Shown here piece after piece: positions 26,432-36,145 of a stretch of DNA of 58,893 nucleotides. The DNA lies in assembly GCF_002863005.1 (NCBI RefSeq), contig NZ_PKDG01000033.1, positions 1 through 58,893 on the forward strand, read 5' to 3'. The notes under the pieces are model-generated. The model did not search any database. It saw only the letters and a program-made list of their open reading frames with translations, and was not told the DNA's origin. Position numbers and translations under genes: made by a program. This DNA is from Pseudoxanthomonas sp. Its GTDB lineage: Bacteria > Pseudomonadota > Gammaproteobacteria > Xanthomonadales > Xanthomonadaceae. Position 1 is the stretch's first letter. Each line of letters opens with the position of its first letter.

Positions 26432-27259
26432 GACCAGCGCGGCGACCGTCGCGGGGTCTTCCATGTGCAGGTGGTGGGTGCCGGGGATGACATGCAGCCG
26501 GCCGTCGGGCAGCAGTGCCGCCCGCTGCGAGCGCAACGGTTCCGGGAAATAAGCCTGCGGCGGGTCCGCGTAGACCACGGTGGTCGGACAGGCGACGCCT
26601 GCCACCAGCGCTGCCAGCTGCGCCTCGTCCAGTCGTTGCGGGGTGGGCAGGGTCAGGCGCGGGTCGCTGCTCCAGACATAGCCGCCGTCGACCGCCCGTA
26701 CCCCGCGCTCGACCAGCAGGCGTGCGGCGGGTTCGCTCAACTGGTTCGCCTGCATGCGCGCCCGCACCGGTGCCGCGAGGTCGCCGAACACGCGCAGCTG
26801 CTTGCCCGGCAGCGAACGCGCAGCGGCGATCGCCTCACGCCACCGGTCGGCCGTACGTTCGACGGTCTCGGCTAGGCCACCGAGCGCTTCGATCACCACC
26901 AGGCGCTCCACGCGCTGCGGCACGGCGGCCGCCATCAGGCTGGCGATCCCCGCACCCATCGAATGGCCGAGCAGCGAGAACGTCTCCCAGCCCAGCGCAT
27001 CGGCGATATCGAGCACCGCGTTGACCGCCACGCCACTGGTGTACTCCGCCCCGGGCGCAAGATGCGCGCTGCGTCCATGGCCCGGCAGGTCCGGTACCAC
27101 GAGCTGTAGCCCCGGCAGATGGCCGGCGATCGGGACGAAGCTGGCCGCATTGTCGAGCCACCCATGCAGGGCGAGCACGCGCGGACCCGTCTTCGCCGCA
27201 CTGCGCAGCCCGCTGATCCGGCCCAACGCGATGTCGACTTCGAACGCTTCCAACGTCAT
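26411..27259 (-). CDS. Alpha/beta-fold hydrolase
   Basis: 282 residues. Oxyanion region [21 protein letters not shown], nucleophile elbow GHSMGAG, and C-terminal HHLHMEDP with the catalytic His. This matches the serine-hydrolase-like (MES1/SERHL-type) branch of the fold. The substrate is unknown. Its start overlaps the stop of hemH by 4 bases (TCAT on the plus strand), so it is translated with ferrochelatase, a coupling often seen in Xanthomonadaceae. Confidence 0.88.
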   Translation of the reverse strand: MTLEAFEVDIALGRISGLRSAAKTGPRVLALHGWLDNAASFVPIAGHLPGLQLVVPDLPGHGRSAHLAPGAEYTSGVAVNAVLDIADALGWETFSLLGHSMGAGIASLMAAAVPQRVERLVVIEALGGLAETVERTADRWREAIAAARSLPGKQLRVFGDLAAPVRARMQANQLSEPAARLLVERGVRAVDGGYVWSSDPRLTLPTPQRLDEAQLAALVAGVACPTTVVYADPPQAYFPEPLRSQRAALLPDGRLHVIPGTHHLHMEDPATVAALVSAFLLP

Positions 27260-28215
27260 GCGCGCGCGTCGTCCGCCTGGCTGACCAGCGCAGCCAGCGC
27301 ATCGGCATGCTGCCCATCATCGTTGAGGCACGGGATGTAACGCAGCTCGCCGCCGGCGTGCGCGACCTGCTCGGCGAAGCCGATACCGACCTCCTCCAGC
27401 GTCTCCAGGCAATCCACCGCGAAGCCCGGACACACCACATCGACCTTGCGCACACCGCGCGCCACCAGCGCCTGCAGGGTGGTGTCGGTGGCCGGTTCCA
27501 GCCAGCGCTCCTTGCCGAAGCGGGACTGGTAGGTCAGCGTCCACTCGCCGTCGCGCAGTCCCAGCGCCTGCACGATGGCACGCGTGCTGGCCTCGCAGCG
27601 CTGCGGATACGGGTCGCCGTTGCGCGCCAGTCGTTGCGGCAGCCCGTGATAGGAGAACAGCAGGTGCTCGCCCGCCCCCTGCCGCGCGCGCCATTGGCGG
27701 ATCGCATCGACGACCGCCTGCACCCAACCGGCATCGACGGAATAGTCCTCGATGAAGCGCACCTCCAAGCCCGTCGCCTCGCGCACGACCACGTCGCGCA
27801 CCGACTCGGTGGTGGTCGTGGAGTACTGCGGATACAGCGGCAGCACGACCACGCGTCGGATGCCCTCGGCCCGCAGCGCCTGCAGGCGGCTGGCCACCGA
27901 TGGCTCGCCGTAGCGCATCGCATCCCGCACGCGCCATGCCGGCAACCGTGCCTGCAGCGCAACGGCCAGGCGACGCGTGTACACGGCCAGCGGCGAACCC
28001 TCGGGCAGCCAGATGCTGGCGTACTTCGCGGCCGCCTTCGGTCCCCGCAGCGGCAGGATCACGAAGTGCAGCAGCGGGCACCATAGCCATCGCGTCAGCT
28101 GCACCACGCGATGGTCGTGCAGGAATTCGGCCAAGTAGCGCCGGACGGCGCGGGGTGTCGGCGCCTCGGGCGTACCGAGGTTGACGACGAGCAGGGCGGT
28201 GGGCGTGTCGGACAT
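27256..28215 (-). CDS. hemH: Ferrochelatase
   Basis: 319 residues; inserts iron into protoporphyrin IX at the membrane, the last step of haem synthesis. [21 protein letters not shown], seen as [17 protein letters not shown], is the family N-terminus; FSYHGLPQR contains the catalytic His; [15 protein letters not shown] and [14 protein letters not shown] (with the conserved Glu) complete the signature. Start 28215 (MSDTPTA) is chosen as the Met just ahead of the first strand. Divergent from the SYLF gene. Confidence 0.96.
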   Translation of the reverse strand: MSDTPTALLVVNLGTPEAPTPRAVRRYLAEFLHDHRVVQLTRWLWCPLLHFVILPLRGPKAAAKYASIWLPEGSPLAVYTRRLAVALQARLPAWRVRDAMRYGEPSVASRLQALRAEGIRRVVVLPLYPQYSTTTTESVRDVVVREATGLEVRFIEDYSVDAGWVQAVVDAIRQWRARQGAGEHLLFSYHGLPQRLARNGDPYPQRCEASTRAIVQALGLRDGEWTLTYQSRFGKERWLEPATDTTLQALVARGVRKVDVVCPGFAVDCLETLEEVGIGFAEQVAHAGGELRYIPCLNDDGQHADALAALVSQADDARA

Positions 28216-28363
28216 CCGCGTATTGTGGCAGAGCCCCTGCATCGCACCGAGCCGGTCTTGCACCACCGGTGGTCGGCGCCCGCTGTCAGCACCGATTCAT
28301 CCCTGCGCGCCTACTTTCAAGCAGTTGCAGCGTCCTGCTGCGAAACCCCCTTATGGAGCCGCC

Positions 28364-29221
28364 ATGAACCGCACCTCCCGTCGCCTGCTGCCGCCCACCG
28401 CGCTCGCGCTGGCCGCCGCCCTGTTCGCCGGCCAGGCCATCGCGGGGCCGAAGGAAGACGAGCGCGCCGCCAATGCAGTGCGCGTGCTCAACGAAATCCA
28501 GCGCATTCCGGAAAACGGCATTCCCGACAAGCTGCTCGACGAAGGACGGGCGATCGTCGTGATCCCCGACACGCTGAAGGCGGGGCTGGTGATCGGCGGC
28601 CGTCGCGGCCACGGCCTGATGTCGGTGAAGAACCCGGACGGCAGCTGGTCGCAGCCGGTCTTCATCAAGCTCACCGGTGGCAGCATCGGCTTCCAGGCTG
28701 GCGTGCAGTCGTCGGACGTGGTGCTGGTGTTCCGCAACGACCGCTCGCTCGACTCCATCGTCAACGGCAAGTTCACCCTCGGCGCCGACGCGGGCGTGGC
28801 CGCCGGTCCGGTGGGCCGCAACGCCAGCGCATCCACCGACGGCCAGCTGAAGGCCGAGATCTGGTCGTGGTCGCGGGCGCGCGGTCTGTTCGCCGGGGTG
28901 GCGCTCGATGGCGCGGTGCTGCAGATCGACGACGAAGCCAACACCTCGGTCTACGGCAGCGCCGCGACGCCTCGCGCCATTTTCGAGAGCCGCGCCGGGC
29001 AGCCGTCGGATGCGGTGGTCGGCTTCCGCGACGAGCTGGAGGAAGTCACCGAACTGGCACGCGGCAACCGTGGCACGGCCGGCGCAACGGCGTCGGCCGC
29101 TGCGCGCACCCCCGCGCCCGCCGTCGCGCCGGTGGTCGTCGAAGCCCCGGCCCAGGCGCAGGGATTCGAGCCCGTGCAGGACGGCGAGGTGCGCACCGAA
29201 CCGCTGGATGGCACCCCGTAA
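28364..29221 (+). CDS. SYLF/Ysc84-domain exported lipid-binding protein
   Basis: 285 residues with a signal peptide (1-27, GQAIA|GP). The Ysc84 (PF04366) region covers about 40-220: IPDKLLDEGRAIVVIPD, GRRGHGLMSVK, GSIGFQAGVQSSDVVLVF, LGADAGVAAGPVGR and SRARGLFAGVALDGAVL are its standard motifs. The domain binds phosphoinositides in eukaryotes; in bacteria a periplasmic lipid role is presumed. The tail (about 225-285) is Ala/Pro-rich and probably disordered. GGAG precedes the ATG by 6 bases. Confidence 0.9.
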   Translation: MNRTSRRLLPPTALALAAALFAGQAIAGPKEDERAANAVRVLNEIQRIPENGIPDKLLDEGRAIVVIPDTLKAGLVIGGRRGHGLMSVKNPDGSWSQPVFIKLTGGSIGFQAGVQSSDVVLVFRNDRSLDSIVNGKFTLGADAGVAAGPVGRNASASTDGQLKAEIWSWSRARGLFAGVALDGAVLQIDDEANTSVYGSAATPRAIFESRAGQPSDAVVGFRDELEEVTELARGNRGTAGATASAAARTPAPAVAPVVVEAPAQAQGFEPVQDGEVRTEPLDGTP

Positions 29222-29302
29222 CGGAAGTAATGGGCGGTGGATCGCCATCCCGGCGGTCTGCCTGCGCTATCCTGAGCGCCCCAACTTTCCTGCGAGCACA
29301 CC

Positions 29303-29524
29303 ATGGGCGGTTTGAGCATCTGGCATTGGATCATCGTGCTGGTGGTCGTGTTGCTCGTCTTCGGCACCAAGCGCCTGCGCAATGCCGGCCAGGACCTGGG
29401 CGAAGCGGTCAAGGGTTTCAAGAAGGGCATGAAGGACGACGACAAGCCCGCCGGCCAGCTCGATGACCAGTCGCGCAGCGACGCATCCGACGCCGCCAAA
29501 GAGCGCGACCGCGACGCCCGCTGA
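29303..29524 (+). CDS. tatA: Sec-independent protein translocase subunit TatA
   Basis: 73 residues: one N-terminal helix ([16 protein letters not shown]), the FGTKRLRN hinge, an amphipathic helix ([13 protein letters not shown]) and a charged tail. It forms the pore-like assembly of the twin-arginine pathway for folded proteins. First gene of tatABC, 24 bases before tatB. Confidence 0.96.
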   Translation: MGGLSIWHWIIVLVVVLLVFGTKRLRNAGQDLGEAVKGFKKGMKDDDKPAGQLDDQSRSDASDAAKERDRDAR

Positions 29525-29548
29525 TCCGGCGGGACGTCCGCCGCGACC

Positions 29549-30061
29549 ATGTTCGATATCGGTTTCAGTGAACTGCTGGTCATCGCGGTCGTCGCGTTGA
29601 TCGTGCTCGGCCCCGAGCGCCTGCCCAAGGCGGCGCGGTTCGCCGGCCTGTGGGTACGACGCGCCCGCGCGCAGTGGTACTCGGTGAAGGACGAGCTGGA
29701 GCGCGAGCTCGCGTCCGAAGAACTCAAGCGCAACCTCAGGGATGCTCAGGACGCCCTGCGCGATACCGAGCAGCGTATCCGCGACAGCGCGCGCGAGACC
29801 GAACGCCAGTTCGAGGACGTGCGCCAGGCGGCGCGCGAGGACGCCAAGGCGCTTCGCGACGACGTCGAATCCGCCATCACGCCTCCCGCGCTCGCGAGGC
29901 CGCCGGCAGCATCTGCAGAGAGGGAGCCCGAGCCGGTGATCGAATCGGAACGCCGTTCCGATGCGACGACCGACGCGGACATCGATGCGCCATTGGAAGC
30001 GAACCACCAGCCTGAAGCCGGCACCACCGCCGACCTGTTCCCGCCCAAGGACGCGCGATGA
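29549..30061 (+). CDS. tatB: Sec-independent protein translocase subunit TatB
   Basis: 170 residues: N-terminal helix with the conserved Glu ([19 protein letters not shown]), GPERLPK hinge, a long amphipathic coiled coil (about 40-125) and a disordered acidic tail. With TatC it recognises twin-arginine signal peptides. Its stop overlaps the tatC start (ATGA, 30058-30061). Confidence 0.96.
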   Translation: MFDIGFSELLVIAVVALIVLGPERLPKAARFAGLWVRRARAQWYSVKDELERELASEELKRNLRDAQDALRDTEQRIRDSARETERQFEDVRQAAREDAKALRDDVESAITPPALARPPAASAEREPEPVIESERRSDATTDADIDAPLEANHQPEAGTTADLFPPKDAR

Positions 30062-30813
30062 ATCGCACCTCCCCGGATCAGGAAGCCGAAAGCAGTCTGA
30101 TGGAACATCTGCTGGAACTGCGCACGCGATTGATGCGCGGGCTGGCGGGTACCGGGGTGATCCTGCTGGCGCTGCTGCCGTTCGTACGCCAGCTCTATGA
30201 TCGCCTCGCCCAGCCGCTGATTTCGCAACTGCCCGCCGGGCAGGCCACGCAAATGATCGCCAGCGACCCGACCTCCGGGTTCTTCGCGCCGATCAAACTG
30301 GCGTTCTTCCTCGCGTTGTTCCTGTCCTCGCCCTGGTTGCTGTACCAGGCATGGAGCTTCGTCGCGCCCGGTCTGTACAAGCATGAGAAGCGCCTGGCGA
30401 TGCCGTTGCTGGTGTCGGCCATCGTGCTGTTCTACGCGGGGTGTGCGTTCGCCTACTTCCTCGTGCTGCCCAGCGTGTTCCACGCACTGACGGTGTTCAC
30501 GCCGGACATCGTGACGCTGGCGCCGGACCCGGCGAAGTATCTGGACTTCGTGATGGTGATCTTCCTGGCGTTCGGCGTGAGCTTCGAGCTGCCCGTGGCC
30601 TTGGTGATCATGGTGCTGCTGGGCTGGGTGACACCGCAGCAGCTGCGGGAGGGGCGCGGTTACGCGATCGTCGGTGTCTTCGTCATCGCCGCACTGATCA
30701 CCCCGCCCGATGTGGTGTCGCAGCTGATGCTGGCGATCCCGATGTGCCTGCTTTACGAGCTGGGCATCATCGCGGCGGGCTGGCTCAAACCGAAAGAACA
30801 GCCCGCTTCGTAG
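30058..30813 (+). CDS. tatC: Sec-independent protein translocase subunit TatC
   Basis: 251 residues with six membrane helices. [11 protein letters not shown] is the conserved N-terminal motif that contacts the twin-arginine signal; [21 protein letters not shown] (seen as [19 protein letters not shown]) and FGVSFELPV with its conserved Phe/Glu are the other TatC hallmarks. Last gene of the tat operon. A REP-like palindrome begins at its stop codon. Confidence 0.97.
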   Translation: MNRTSPDQEAESSLMEHLLELRTRLMRGLAGTGVILLALLPFVRQLYDRLAQPLISQLPAGQATQMIASDPTSGFFAPIKLAFFLALFLSSPWLLYQAWSFVAPGLYKHEKRLAMPLLVSAIVLFYAGCAFAYFLVLPSVFHALTVFTPDIVTLAPDPAKYLDFVMVIFLAFGVSFELPVALVIMVLLGWVTPQQLREGRGYAIVGVFVIAALITPPDVVSQLMLAIPMCLLYELGIIAAGWLKPKEQPAS

Positions 30814-30831
30814 GGCGGGCCTTGGCCCGCC
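30814..30831. repeat. Palindrome between convergent tatC and BPSS1780-type genes
   Basis: Perfect GGCGGGCC/GGCCCGCC hairpin with a TT loop starting directly after the tatC stop. This GGGCGGGCCTTGGCCCGCC unit is a common intergenic palindrome in Xanthomonadaceae and may serve as a bidirectional 3'-end structure, though no T-tract follows. Confidence 0.6.
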
Positions 30832-30850
30832 GCCTCACGATCCCTAAGGT

Positions 30851-31780
30851 TCAGACCTCGATCCGCGTCGACGTCGGCGAAGAGCCACCTGTCGACGCAG
30901 GCTTATCCCCATCCAGCATCTGACGCCACGCGGTGTACGCCGCGCCTGCGATGATGGGCATCAGGCTGCCCACCATCGTGGCGTTGATCAGCAGTACGGC
31001 AATCACCGGACCCAGTACTAGCTGGATGAAGACGCCGACCATGTTGAGTGCCAGATTCAGCACGAACATGAGGATCGTCAGCAGCACCGAGAAAACCACC
31101 AGTGCCGGGAAGTTGCGCAGGTTCACTGACAGGCTCGCACGCAGGGCAGCCATGCCTCCGCGGTCGCGGAAGACGACCTCGGCCATGGCGACCATGACCA
31201 GAAGGATCACCACCGGCGTAATGATGACAACAGCCACCACCCACAACATGAGCCTCAGAACCGGCAGCGCGGAAATCAGCGCAGTCACTTGCTGAGGATT
31301 CGGCGGCGCGCCGCTAGCGCTGAGCTCTCGCAGCTTCAGCATCACCTCATTGGTCTGCTGAGCGCCCTCGGGGCCGATCAGTGCAATCAGCAACAAACCA
31401 CACAACATCGTCACGATCACCGGCACTAGGGACACCACCACGAGCGGGCGCAGGTGACGTAGGCCCACCTGCAGATGCTCAAGGGTCGCGACCCGCCCCT
31501 CCGCAACCTCCCGTGCCGCCCAAACCACGCCACTGAAGACGATGCAGGGTACGCCCAGCAAAACGAGATTGGCAGCGAGCGACCCAAGGAAAGACAGCGG
31601 AAACGGCAAGGCAGACGCAGCCAGCATCCCGATCAACGCCACTACCAACCCGAAGGCAACTACCAGCAGTCCGGACAGGCTGATCGTGATCAGCGGCACC
31701 GGCGCGCGCTTCAGCAGCGCGAAGCCCGCCAGCAGCCATTCCGCGCCGGCACTGGCCGGCACCTTGTTGATCGTCGACAT
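30851..31780 (-). CDS. BPSS1780-family integral membrane protein
   Basis: 309 residues with about six membrane helices and short loops. The N-terminus (MSTINKVPASAGAEWLLAGF) and the central VWAAREVAEGRVATLEHL region fit the BPSS1780 family of inner-membrane proteins, which have no assigned activity. The hydrophilic C-terminal tail is Ser/Thr-rich. Base composition is visibly less GC-rich than in the flanking tat and GATase genes. It lies 32 bases after the start-distal GATase gene on the same strand in reverse order, so co-transcription with it is possible. Confidence 0.8.
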   Translation of the reverse strand: MSTINKVPASAGAEWLLAGFALLKRAPVPLITISLSGLLVVAFGLVVALIGMLAASALPFPLSFLGSLAANLVLLGVPCIVFSGVVWAAREVAEGRVATLEHLQVGLRHLRPLVVVSLVPVIVTMLCGLLLIALIGPEGAQQTNEVMLKLRELSASGAPPNPQQVTALISALPVLRLMLWVVAVVIITPVVILLVMVAMAEVVFRDRGGMAALRASLSVNLRNFPALVVFSVLLTILMFVLNLALNMVGVFIQLVLGPVIAVLLINATMVGSLMPIIAGAAYTAWRQMLDGDKPASTGGSSPTSTRIEV

Positions 31781-31813
31781 CGGGGATCTCTGGGAGAAGT
31801 ACAGCAGGAATGC

Positions 31814-32545
31814 TCAGCGCGCGTGCAGGCCACGCGCATGGCGGACGAACCGCCGCAATAGTTTGCGGGCTTGCGGCGCCGCCGTCACGCCGCGGGCGAT
31901 GGTGCCGGGGCAGCGGCCCTCGCTGCGCAGGTGCTCGGCGCGGGCGTGCACGTAGCCGCGCATGTGGTGGGTGGCGAATTCGGGATGGAACTGCACGCCC
32001 CAGGCGCGATCGCGCCAGCGGAACGCATGGCAGTCGTCCTGCTCGGACCGGGCCAGCACGGTCGCGCCATCCGGGGGCCGGGCCACGGTCTGTACGTGGG
32101 TGGCGTGGGCCGTGAACTTGCGCGGCAGCGCGGCGAAGAGCGGATCGTCCTGTGCCTGCGGGTGCAGGTCGATGTGGACCGTGCCGGATTCGCGCCCAGC
32201 CGGGTTGTACGCGACCTCGCCACCCAGCGCATGCGCCAGCAACTGGTGCCCGTAGCAGATACCGAGCAGCGGCAGGCCCTCGTGGGCGGCGTCGCGCAGC
32301 CAGTCGGCACTGCGCTCGCTCCAGTCGGCGCGGTCGGTGACCATGGCGGCCGAGCCGCTGACGATGACGCCGGCGAAGCCTTCGCGCGATGGCAGCGCAT
32401 CGCCGCGCTCCACATTCGCCACCACGGTCTCGTGCGCCTCCAGCCCGGCGGCCACGCGGATCCAGTGCGGGAAGCCGCCATAACGCCGCATCGAGCGCAC
32501 CGGCTGGCCGGTTTCGACGATGAGGAAAGGGGCTTTCACGGACAT
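31814..32545 (-). CDS. Class I glutamine amidotransferase-like protein
   Basis: 243 residues. The GATase triad is complete: Cys97 in GICYGHQL, His187 and Glu189 in GVQFHPEF. The stand-alone domain resembles YfeJ/GMP-synthase-like glutamine amidotransferases that may hydrolyse gamma-glutamyl compounds; no synthetase domain is attached. Start 32545 ([15 protein letters not shown]) is chosen as the Met right before the first strand. Divergent from glyQ with a 91-base gap. Confidence 0.9.
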   Translation of the reverse strand: MSVKAPFLIVETGQPVRSMRRYGGFPHWIRVAAGLEAHETVVANVERGDALPSREGFAGVIVSGSAAMVTDRADWSERSADWLRDAAHEGLPLLGICYGHQLLAHALGGEVAYNPAGRESGTVHIDLHPQAQDDPLFAALPRKFTAHATHVQTVARPPDGATVLARSEQDDCHAFRWRDRAWGVQFHPEFATHHMRGYVHARAEHLRSEGRCPGTIARGVTAAPQARKLLRRFVRHARGLHAR

Positions 32546-32636
32546 ATCCACGACGGCGGCGAACGGGCGGAAAACGGCGGAAGGACAAGGGCTTGCCCGT
32601 ATACTAGCCCGCTTTTCCGCAGTGCACGATAACGCG

Positions 32637-33566
32637 ATGGCCGGACAAACCATTTCACCGGTAACCACCTTCCAGGGCCTGAGTTTCCAGGCGCTGATCC
32701 AGACCCTGAACCAGTACTGGGCCGACCAGGGCTGCGTGCTGATCCAGCCGCTGGACCTGGAAGTCGGCGCCGGCACCTTCCATCCCGCCACCTTCCTGCG
32801 CGCGCTCGGGCCCGAGCCGTGGAATGCCGCCTACGTGCAGCCCAGCCGCCGTCCCACCGACGGCCGCTACGGCGAAAACCCCAACCGCCTGCAGCGCTAT
32901 TACCAGTACCAAGTGGTGATGAAGCCCAACCCCGACAACATCCAGGAGCTGTACCTGGGGTCGCTGAAGGCACTGGGCATCGATCCGCGGGTGCACGACC
33001 TGCGCTTCGTCGAGGACAACTGGGAGTCGCCGACCCTCGGTGCCTGGGGCCTGGGCTGGGAAGTCTGGTTGAACGGCATGGAAGTCACCCAGTTCACTTA
33101 TTTCCAGCAGGCCGGCGGCCTGGAATGCCGCCCGGTGCTGGGCGAGATCACCTACGGCCTGGAACGCCTCTGCATGTACCTGCAGAACGTCGACAACGTC
33201 TACGACCTCGTCTGGACGGTCGGCCCGCAGGGCGTGGTGAAGTACGGCGACGTGTACCACCAGAACGAGGTGGAACAGAGCACGTACAACTTCGAGCACG
33301 CCGACGTGGAAGAACTGTTCCACCGCTTCGACGCCTGCGAGAACGAAGCGCTGAAGCTGGTCGAGGCCGGCCTGCCGCTGCCCGCCTACGAGCAGGTCTG
33401 CAAGGCCAGCCACAGCTTCAACCTGCTGGACGCGCGACGCGCGATCTCGGTCACCGAGCGCCAGCGCTACATCCTGCGCGTGCGCAAGCTGGCGCAGGGG
33501 GTGGCCGAGGCGTATTACGCGCAGCGGGAGAAGCTCGGGTTTCCCGGTTTGAAGAAATCTGCTTGA
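32637..33566 (+). CDS. glyQ: Glycyl-tRNA synthetase alpha subunit
   Basis: 309 residues, catalytic subunit of the bacterial alpha2beta2 enzyme that charges tRNA-Gly. [22 protein letters not shown] N-terminus (here [17 protein letters not shown]), [17 protein letters not shown] and [14 protein letters not shown] are the class II motifs. TATACT at 32600-32605 is a likely -10 element. glyS follows after a 147-base gap filled by palindromic repeats. Confidence 0.97.
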   Translation: MAGQTISPVTTFQGLSFQALIQTLNQYWADQGCVLIQPLDLEVGAGTFHPATFLRALGPEPWNAAYVQPSRRPTDGRYGENPNRLQRYYQYQVVMKPNPDNIQELYLGSLKALGIDPRVHDLRFVEDNWESPTLGAWGLGWEVWLNGMEVTQFTYFQQAGGLECRPVLGEITYGLERLCMYLQNVDNVYDLVWTVGPQGVVKYGDVYHQNEVEQSTYNFEHADVEELFHRFDACENEALKLVEAGLPLPAYEQVCKASHSFNLLDARRAISVTERQRYILRVRKLAQGVAEAYYAQREKLGFPGLKKSA

Positions 33567-33692
33567 AGCCCCTCTTCCACCGGGAGAGGGGTTGGGGAGA
33601 GGGGCGATTGAGTCCCGGTGGTTTGGACCGTCATTACTCCGCTCGCCCCTCATCCGCCCTTCGGGCACCTTCTCCCGAGGGGAGAAGGGAAA
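33567..33692. repeat. Intergenic palindromic repeat pair between glyQ and glyS
   Basis: Two hairpin units: one at about 33569-33591 (CCCCTCT...AGAGGGG) and one at 33668-33690 (CCTTCTCCC/GGGGAGAAGG), the latter preceded by GCCCCTCATCCGCCC and followed by glyS 24 bases on. The same unit recurs after glyS at 35900-36052. These are dispersed elements common between genes in Xanthomonadaceae. Here they sit inside the glyQ-glyS unit and could form 3'-end or processing structures in the mRNA. Confidence 0.7.
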
Positions 33693-33713
33693 CGCACCAC
33701 AAGGCTTGACGAC

Positions 33714-35894
33714 ATGAGCGAACAAAAACCCCTGCTGATCGAACTGGGCACCGAAGAACTGCCGGTCAAGGCGCTGCCCGGCCTGGCGCAGGCCTTCTTC
33801 GATGGCGTGATCGCGGCGCTCGACAAGCGTGGCATCGGCCACGAGCGCGGCGACGCCAAGCCGTTGTACACGCCGCGCCGCCTGGCGGTACTACTGCCGG
33901 CCGTGGACGTGGAACAGCCCGAGCAGACATCCGAAGTGCTGGGCCCGTACCTCAACATCGCGCTGGACGCGAACGGGGCACCGACCAGGGCGCTGGAAGG
34001 TTTTGCTGCGAAAGCGGGCATCGACTGGACCGCGCTGGAGCGTACCACCGACGGCAAGGGCGAGCGCTTCGTCCATCGTTCGGTGAAGCCGGGCGCGAAG
34101 ACCGCCGACCTGCTGGCCGATATCGTGCGCGAGGCGCTGGCCGGCATGCCGATTCCCAAGCCGATGCGCTGGGGCGACCACGACTACGCGTTCGCGCGGC
34201 CGGTGCACTGGCTGGTGCTGCTGCTGGGCAAGGACGTGGTGGACGCCGAGGTGCTCGGCGTGAAATCCGACCGCATGAGCCGCGGCCATCGCTTCGAACA
34301 CGACAAGCCGGTCTGGATCGGCCAGCCCGACGATTACTTGGATGCGCTGCGTGGCGCCAAGGTGCTGGTCGATGCCGACGCGCGCCGCGCCCGCATCGTC
34401 GAGGAAGTGCAGAAGGCCGCGGCGCAGGCCGGCGGCAGCGCGCGCATCACCGACGACAACCTCGAGCAGGTGGTCTGCCTGACCGAGTGGCCGGCCGCGG
34501 TGCTGTGCAGTTTCGAATCCGCGTTCCTGGCCGTGCCGCAGGAAGCGCTGATCGAGACAATGGAGATCAACCAGAAGTTCTTCCCGGTGCTGAGCGACGG
34601 CGGCAGGCTGACCGAGCATTTCATCGGCATCGCCAACATCGAATCGCAGAATGTCGACGAAGTGCGCAAGGGCTACGAACGCGTGATCCGTCCGCGCTTC
34701 AGCGACGCGAAGTTCTTCTTCGACGAGGACCTGAAGCAGGGACTCGTCTCGATGGGCGACGGGCTGAAGACCGTCACCTACCAGGCCAAGCTGGGCAGCG
34801 TCGCCGACAAGGTCGCGCGCGTGGCCGCGCTGGCGGAGACGATCGCCGCGCAGGTCGGTGCAGATCCGGAACAGGCTCGCAAGGCGGCGCTGCTGGCGAA
34901 GAACGATCTGCAGTCGCGCATGGTCAACGAGTTCCCCGAACTGCAGGGCATCGCGGGGCGCCACTACGCGCTCGCGGCGGGTGAAGCGAAGGAGATCGCG
35001 CTGGCCATCGACGAGGCCTACCAGCCGCGCTTCGCCGGCGACGACATCGCGCTGTCGCCGCTGGGCAAGGTGCTGGCGATTGCGGAGCGTCTGGATACGC
35101 TGGCAGGTGGTTTCGCGGCGGGGCTGAAGCCGACAGGCAACAAGGATCCGTTTGCGCTGAGGCGTAATGCATTGGGATTGGCGAGGACGGTGATTGAGAG
35201 TGGGTTCAATCTCAATCTTCACGAACTGCTTAAGCGCGCTAGGCATGAGGTTAATGTCAGCGCTTCGGGCAATCATGCGCTCAAGAGAATCGACGCTCTT
35301 GAGAAAGCGAAAGAGGCGGGGGCACACCTTCCAGACCCCGTCGTAAGCGACGCGCAGCTATCGCTTGCTCAGCCAAATCAGGATGGCGAACTCTACGACT
35401 TCATCCTCGACCGCCTCCGCAGCTACTACGCCGACAAGTGCGTGCCTGCCGCGCACTTCAACGCGGTCGCCGAACTGAAGCCGGCCTCGCTGTACGACTT
35501 CGACACCCGCCTGGACGCCATCGGCACCTTCGCCACGCTGCCGGAAGCCGAGGCGCTGGCCGCGGCCAACAAGCGCATTGGCAACATCCTGAAGAAGGCC
35601 GACATCGCCATCCCTCACGCGATCGACCGCGCGCTGCTGACCGACCCGGCCGAGAGCGCGCTGGCCGAAGCGGTGGAAGCGGTGCTCGGCGAGACGGACG
35701 AAGCCCTTCACCACCACGACTACGTCACCGTGTTGAACCACCTCGCCCGCCTGCGGCCGCAGGTTGATGCGTTCTTCGACAGCGTGATGGTCAACGCCGA
35801 CGACCCGGCCGTGCGTGCCAATCGCCTGGCACTGCTGAAGCGCCTGGCTGATCGCTTCCGCGCGGTAGCGGCGATCGAGCATCTGTCGGGCTGA
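33714..35894 (+). CDS. glyS: Glycyl-tRNA synthetase beta subunit
   Basis: 726 residues, slightly above the usual ~690. Family hallmarks: [18 protein letters not shown] near the N-terminus (seen as [10 protein letters not shown]), [33 protein letters not shown], and [18 protein letters not shown]. Residues about 484-560 (35165-35400) are encoded by clearly less GC-rich DNA with codons such as AAT, CTT, AGA and AGG that neighbours avoid, and this segment ([15 protein letters not shown] ... [13 protein letters not shown]) differs from what I expect of relatives. The frame is intact, so the protein is probably functional. Confidence 0.95.
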   Translation: MSEQKPLLIELGTEELPVKALPGLAQAFFDGVIAALDKRGIGHERGDAKPLYTPRRLAVLLPAVDVEQPEQTSEVLGPYLNIALDANGAPTRALEGFAAKAGIDWTALERTTDGKGERFVHRSVKPGAKTADLLADIVREALAGMPIPKPMRWGDHDYAFARPVHWLVLLLGKDVVDAEVLGVKSDRMSRGHRFEHDKPVWIGQPDDYLDALRGAKVLVDADARRARIVEEVQKAAAQAGGSARITDDNLEQVVCLTEWPAAVLCSFESAFLAVPQEALIETMEINQKFFPVLSDGGRLTEHFIGIANIESQNVDEVRKGYERVIRPRFSDAKFFFDEDLKQGLVSMGDGLKTVTYQAKLGSVADKVARVAALAETIAAQVGADPEQARKAALLAKNDLQSRMVNEFPELQGIAGRHYALAAGEAKEIALAIDEAYQPRFAGDDIALSPLGKVLAIAERLDTLAGGFAAGLKPTGNKDPFALRRNALGLARTVIESGFNLNLHELLKRARHEVNVSASGNHALKRIDALEKAKEAGAHLPDPVVSDAQLSLAQPNQDGELYDFILDRLRSYYADKCVPAAHFNAVAELKPASLYDFDTRLDAIGTFATLPEAEALAAANKRIGNILKKADIAIPHAIDRALLTDPAESALAEAVEAVLGETDEALHHHDYVTVLNHLARLRPQVDAFFDSVMVNADDPAVRANRLALLKRLADRFRAVAAIEHLSG

Positions 35895-35899
35895 CGCTT

Positions 35900-36052
35900 G
35901 TTTCCTTCTCCCCGCATGGCGGGGAGAAGGTGCCCAGCGGGCGGATGAGGGGCAGAGCGCGGTACTTGTACAGGCGCAGCAGTGTCCTTGCTACGTTCGC
36001 CCCTCACCCGCCTTCGGCACCCTCTACCCGCGCGCGGGGCGAGGGAATGCTC
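35900..36052. repeat. Intergenic palindromic repeat pair downstream of glyS
   Basis: A perfect 12-base-pair hairpin CCTTCTCCCCGC/GCGGGGAGAAGG (35905-35931) is followed by GGGCGGATGAGGGG; an inverted, less exact copy ends near 36047 (GCCCCTCACCCGCC ... CGGGGCGAGGG). It is the same family as the repeat before glyS, so glyS is bracketed by two inverted pairs. It fills most of the 251-base gap to tamA. Confidence 0.7.
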
Positions 36053-36145
36053 CGCATGATGTGATCGACTGGTCGCGTGAACCGCGACGGGACAAACCGT
36101 ACCGATCCTTCACCCCGCTTAACCCCCACCGGGTATCCTCCCCGC

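Noticed and set aside
29650..30015. Overlapping plus-strand frame inside tatB
   Set aside because: Arg-rich shadow of tatB; tatB itself matches its family throughout.
33567..33692. Possible insertion sequence between glyQ and glyS
   Set aside because: Only short palindromes, no transposase and no target-site duplication.
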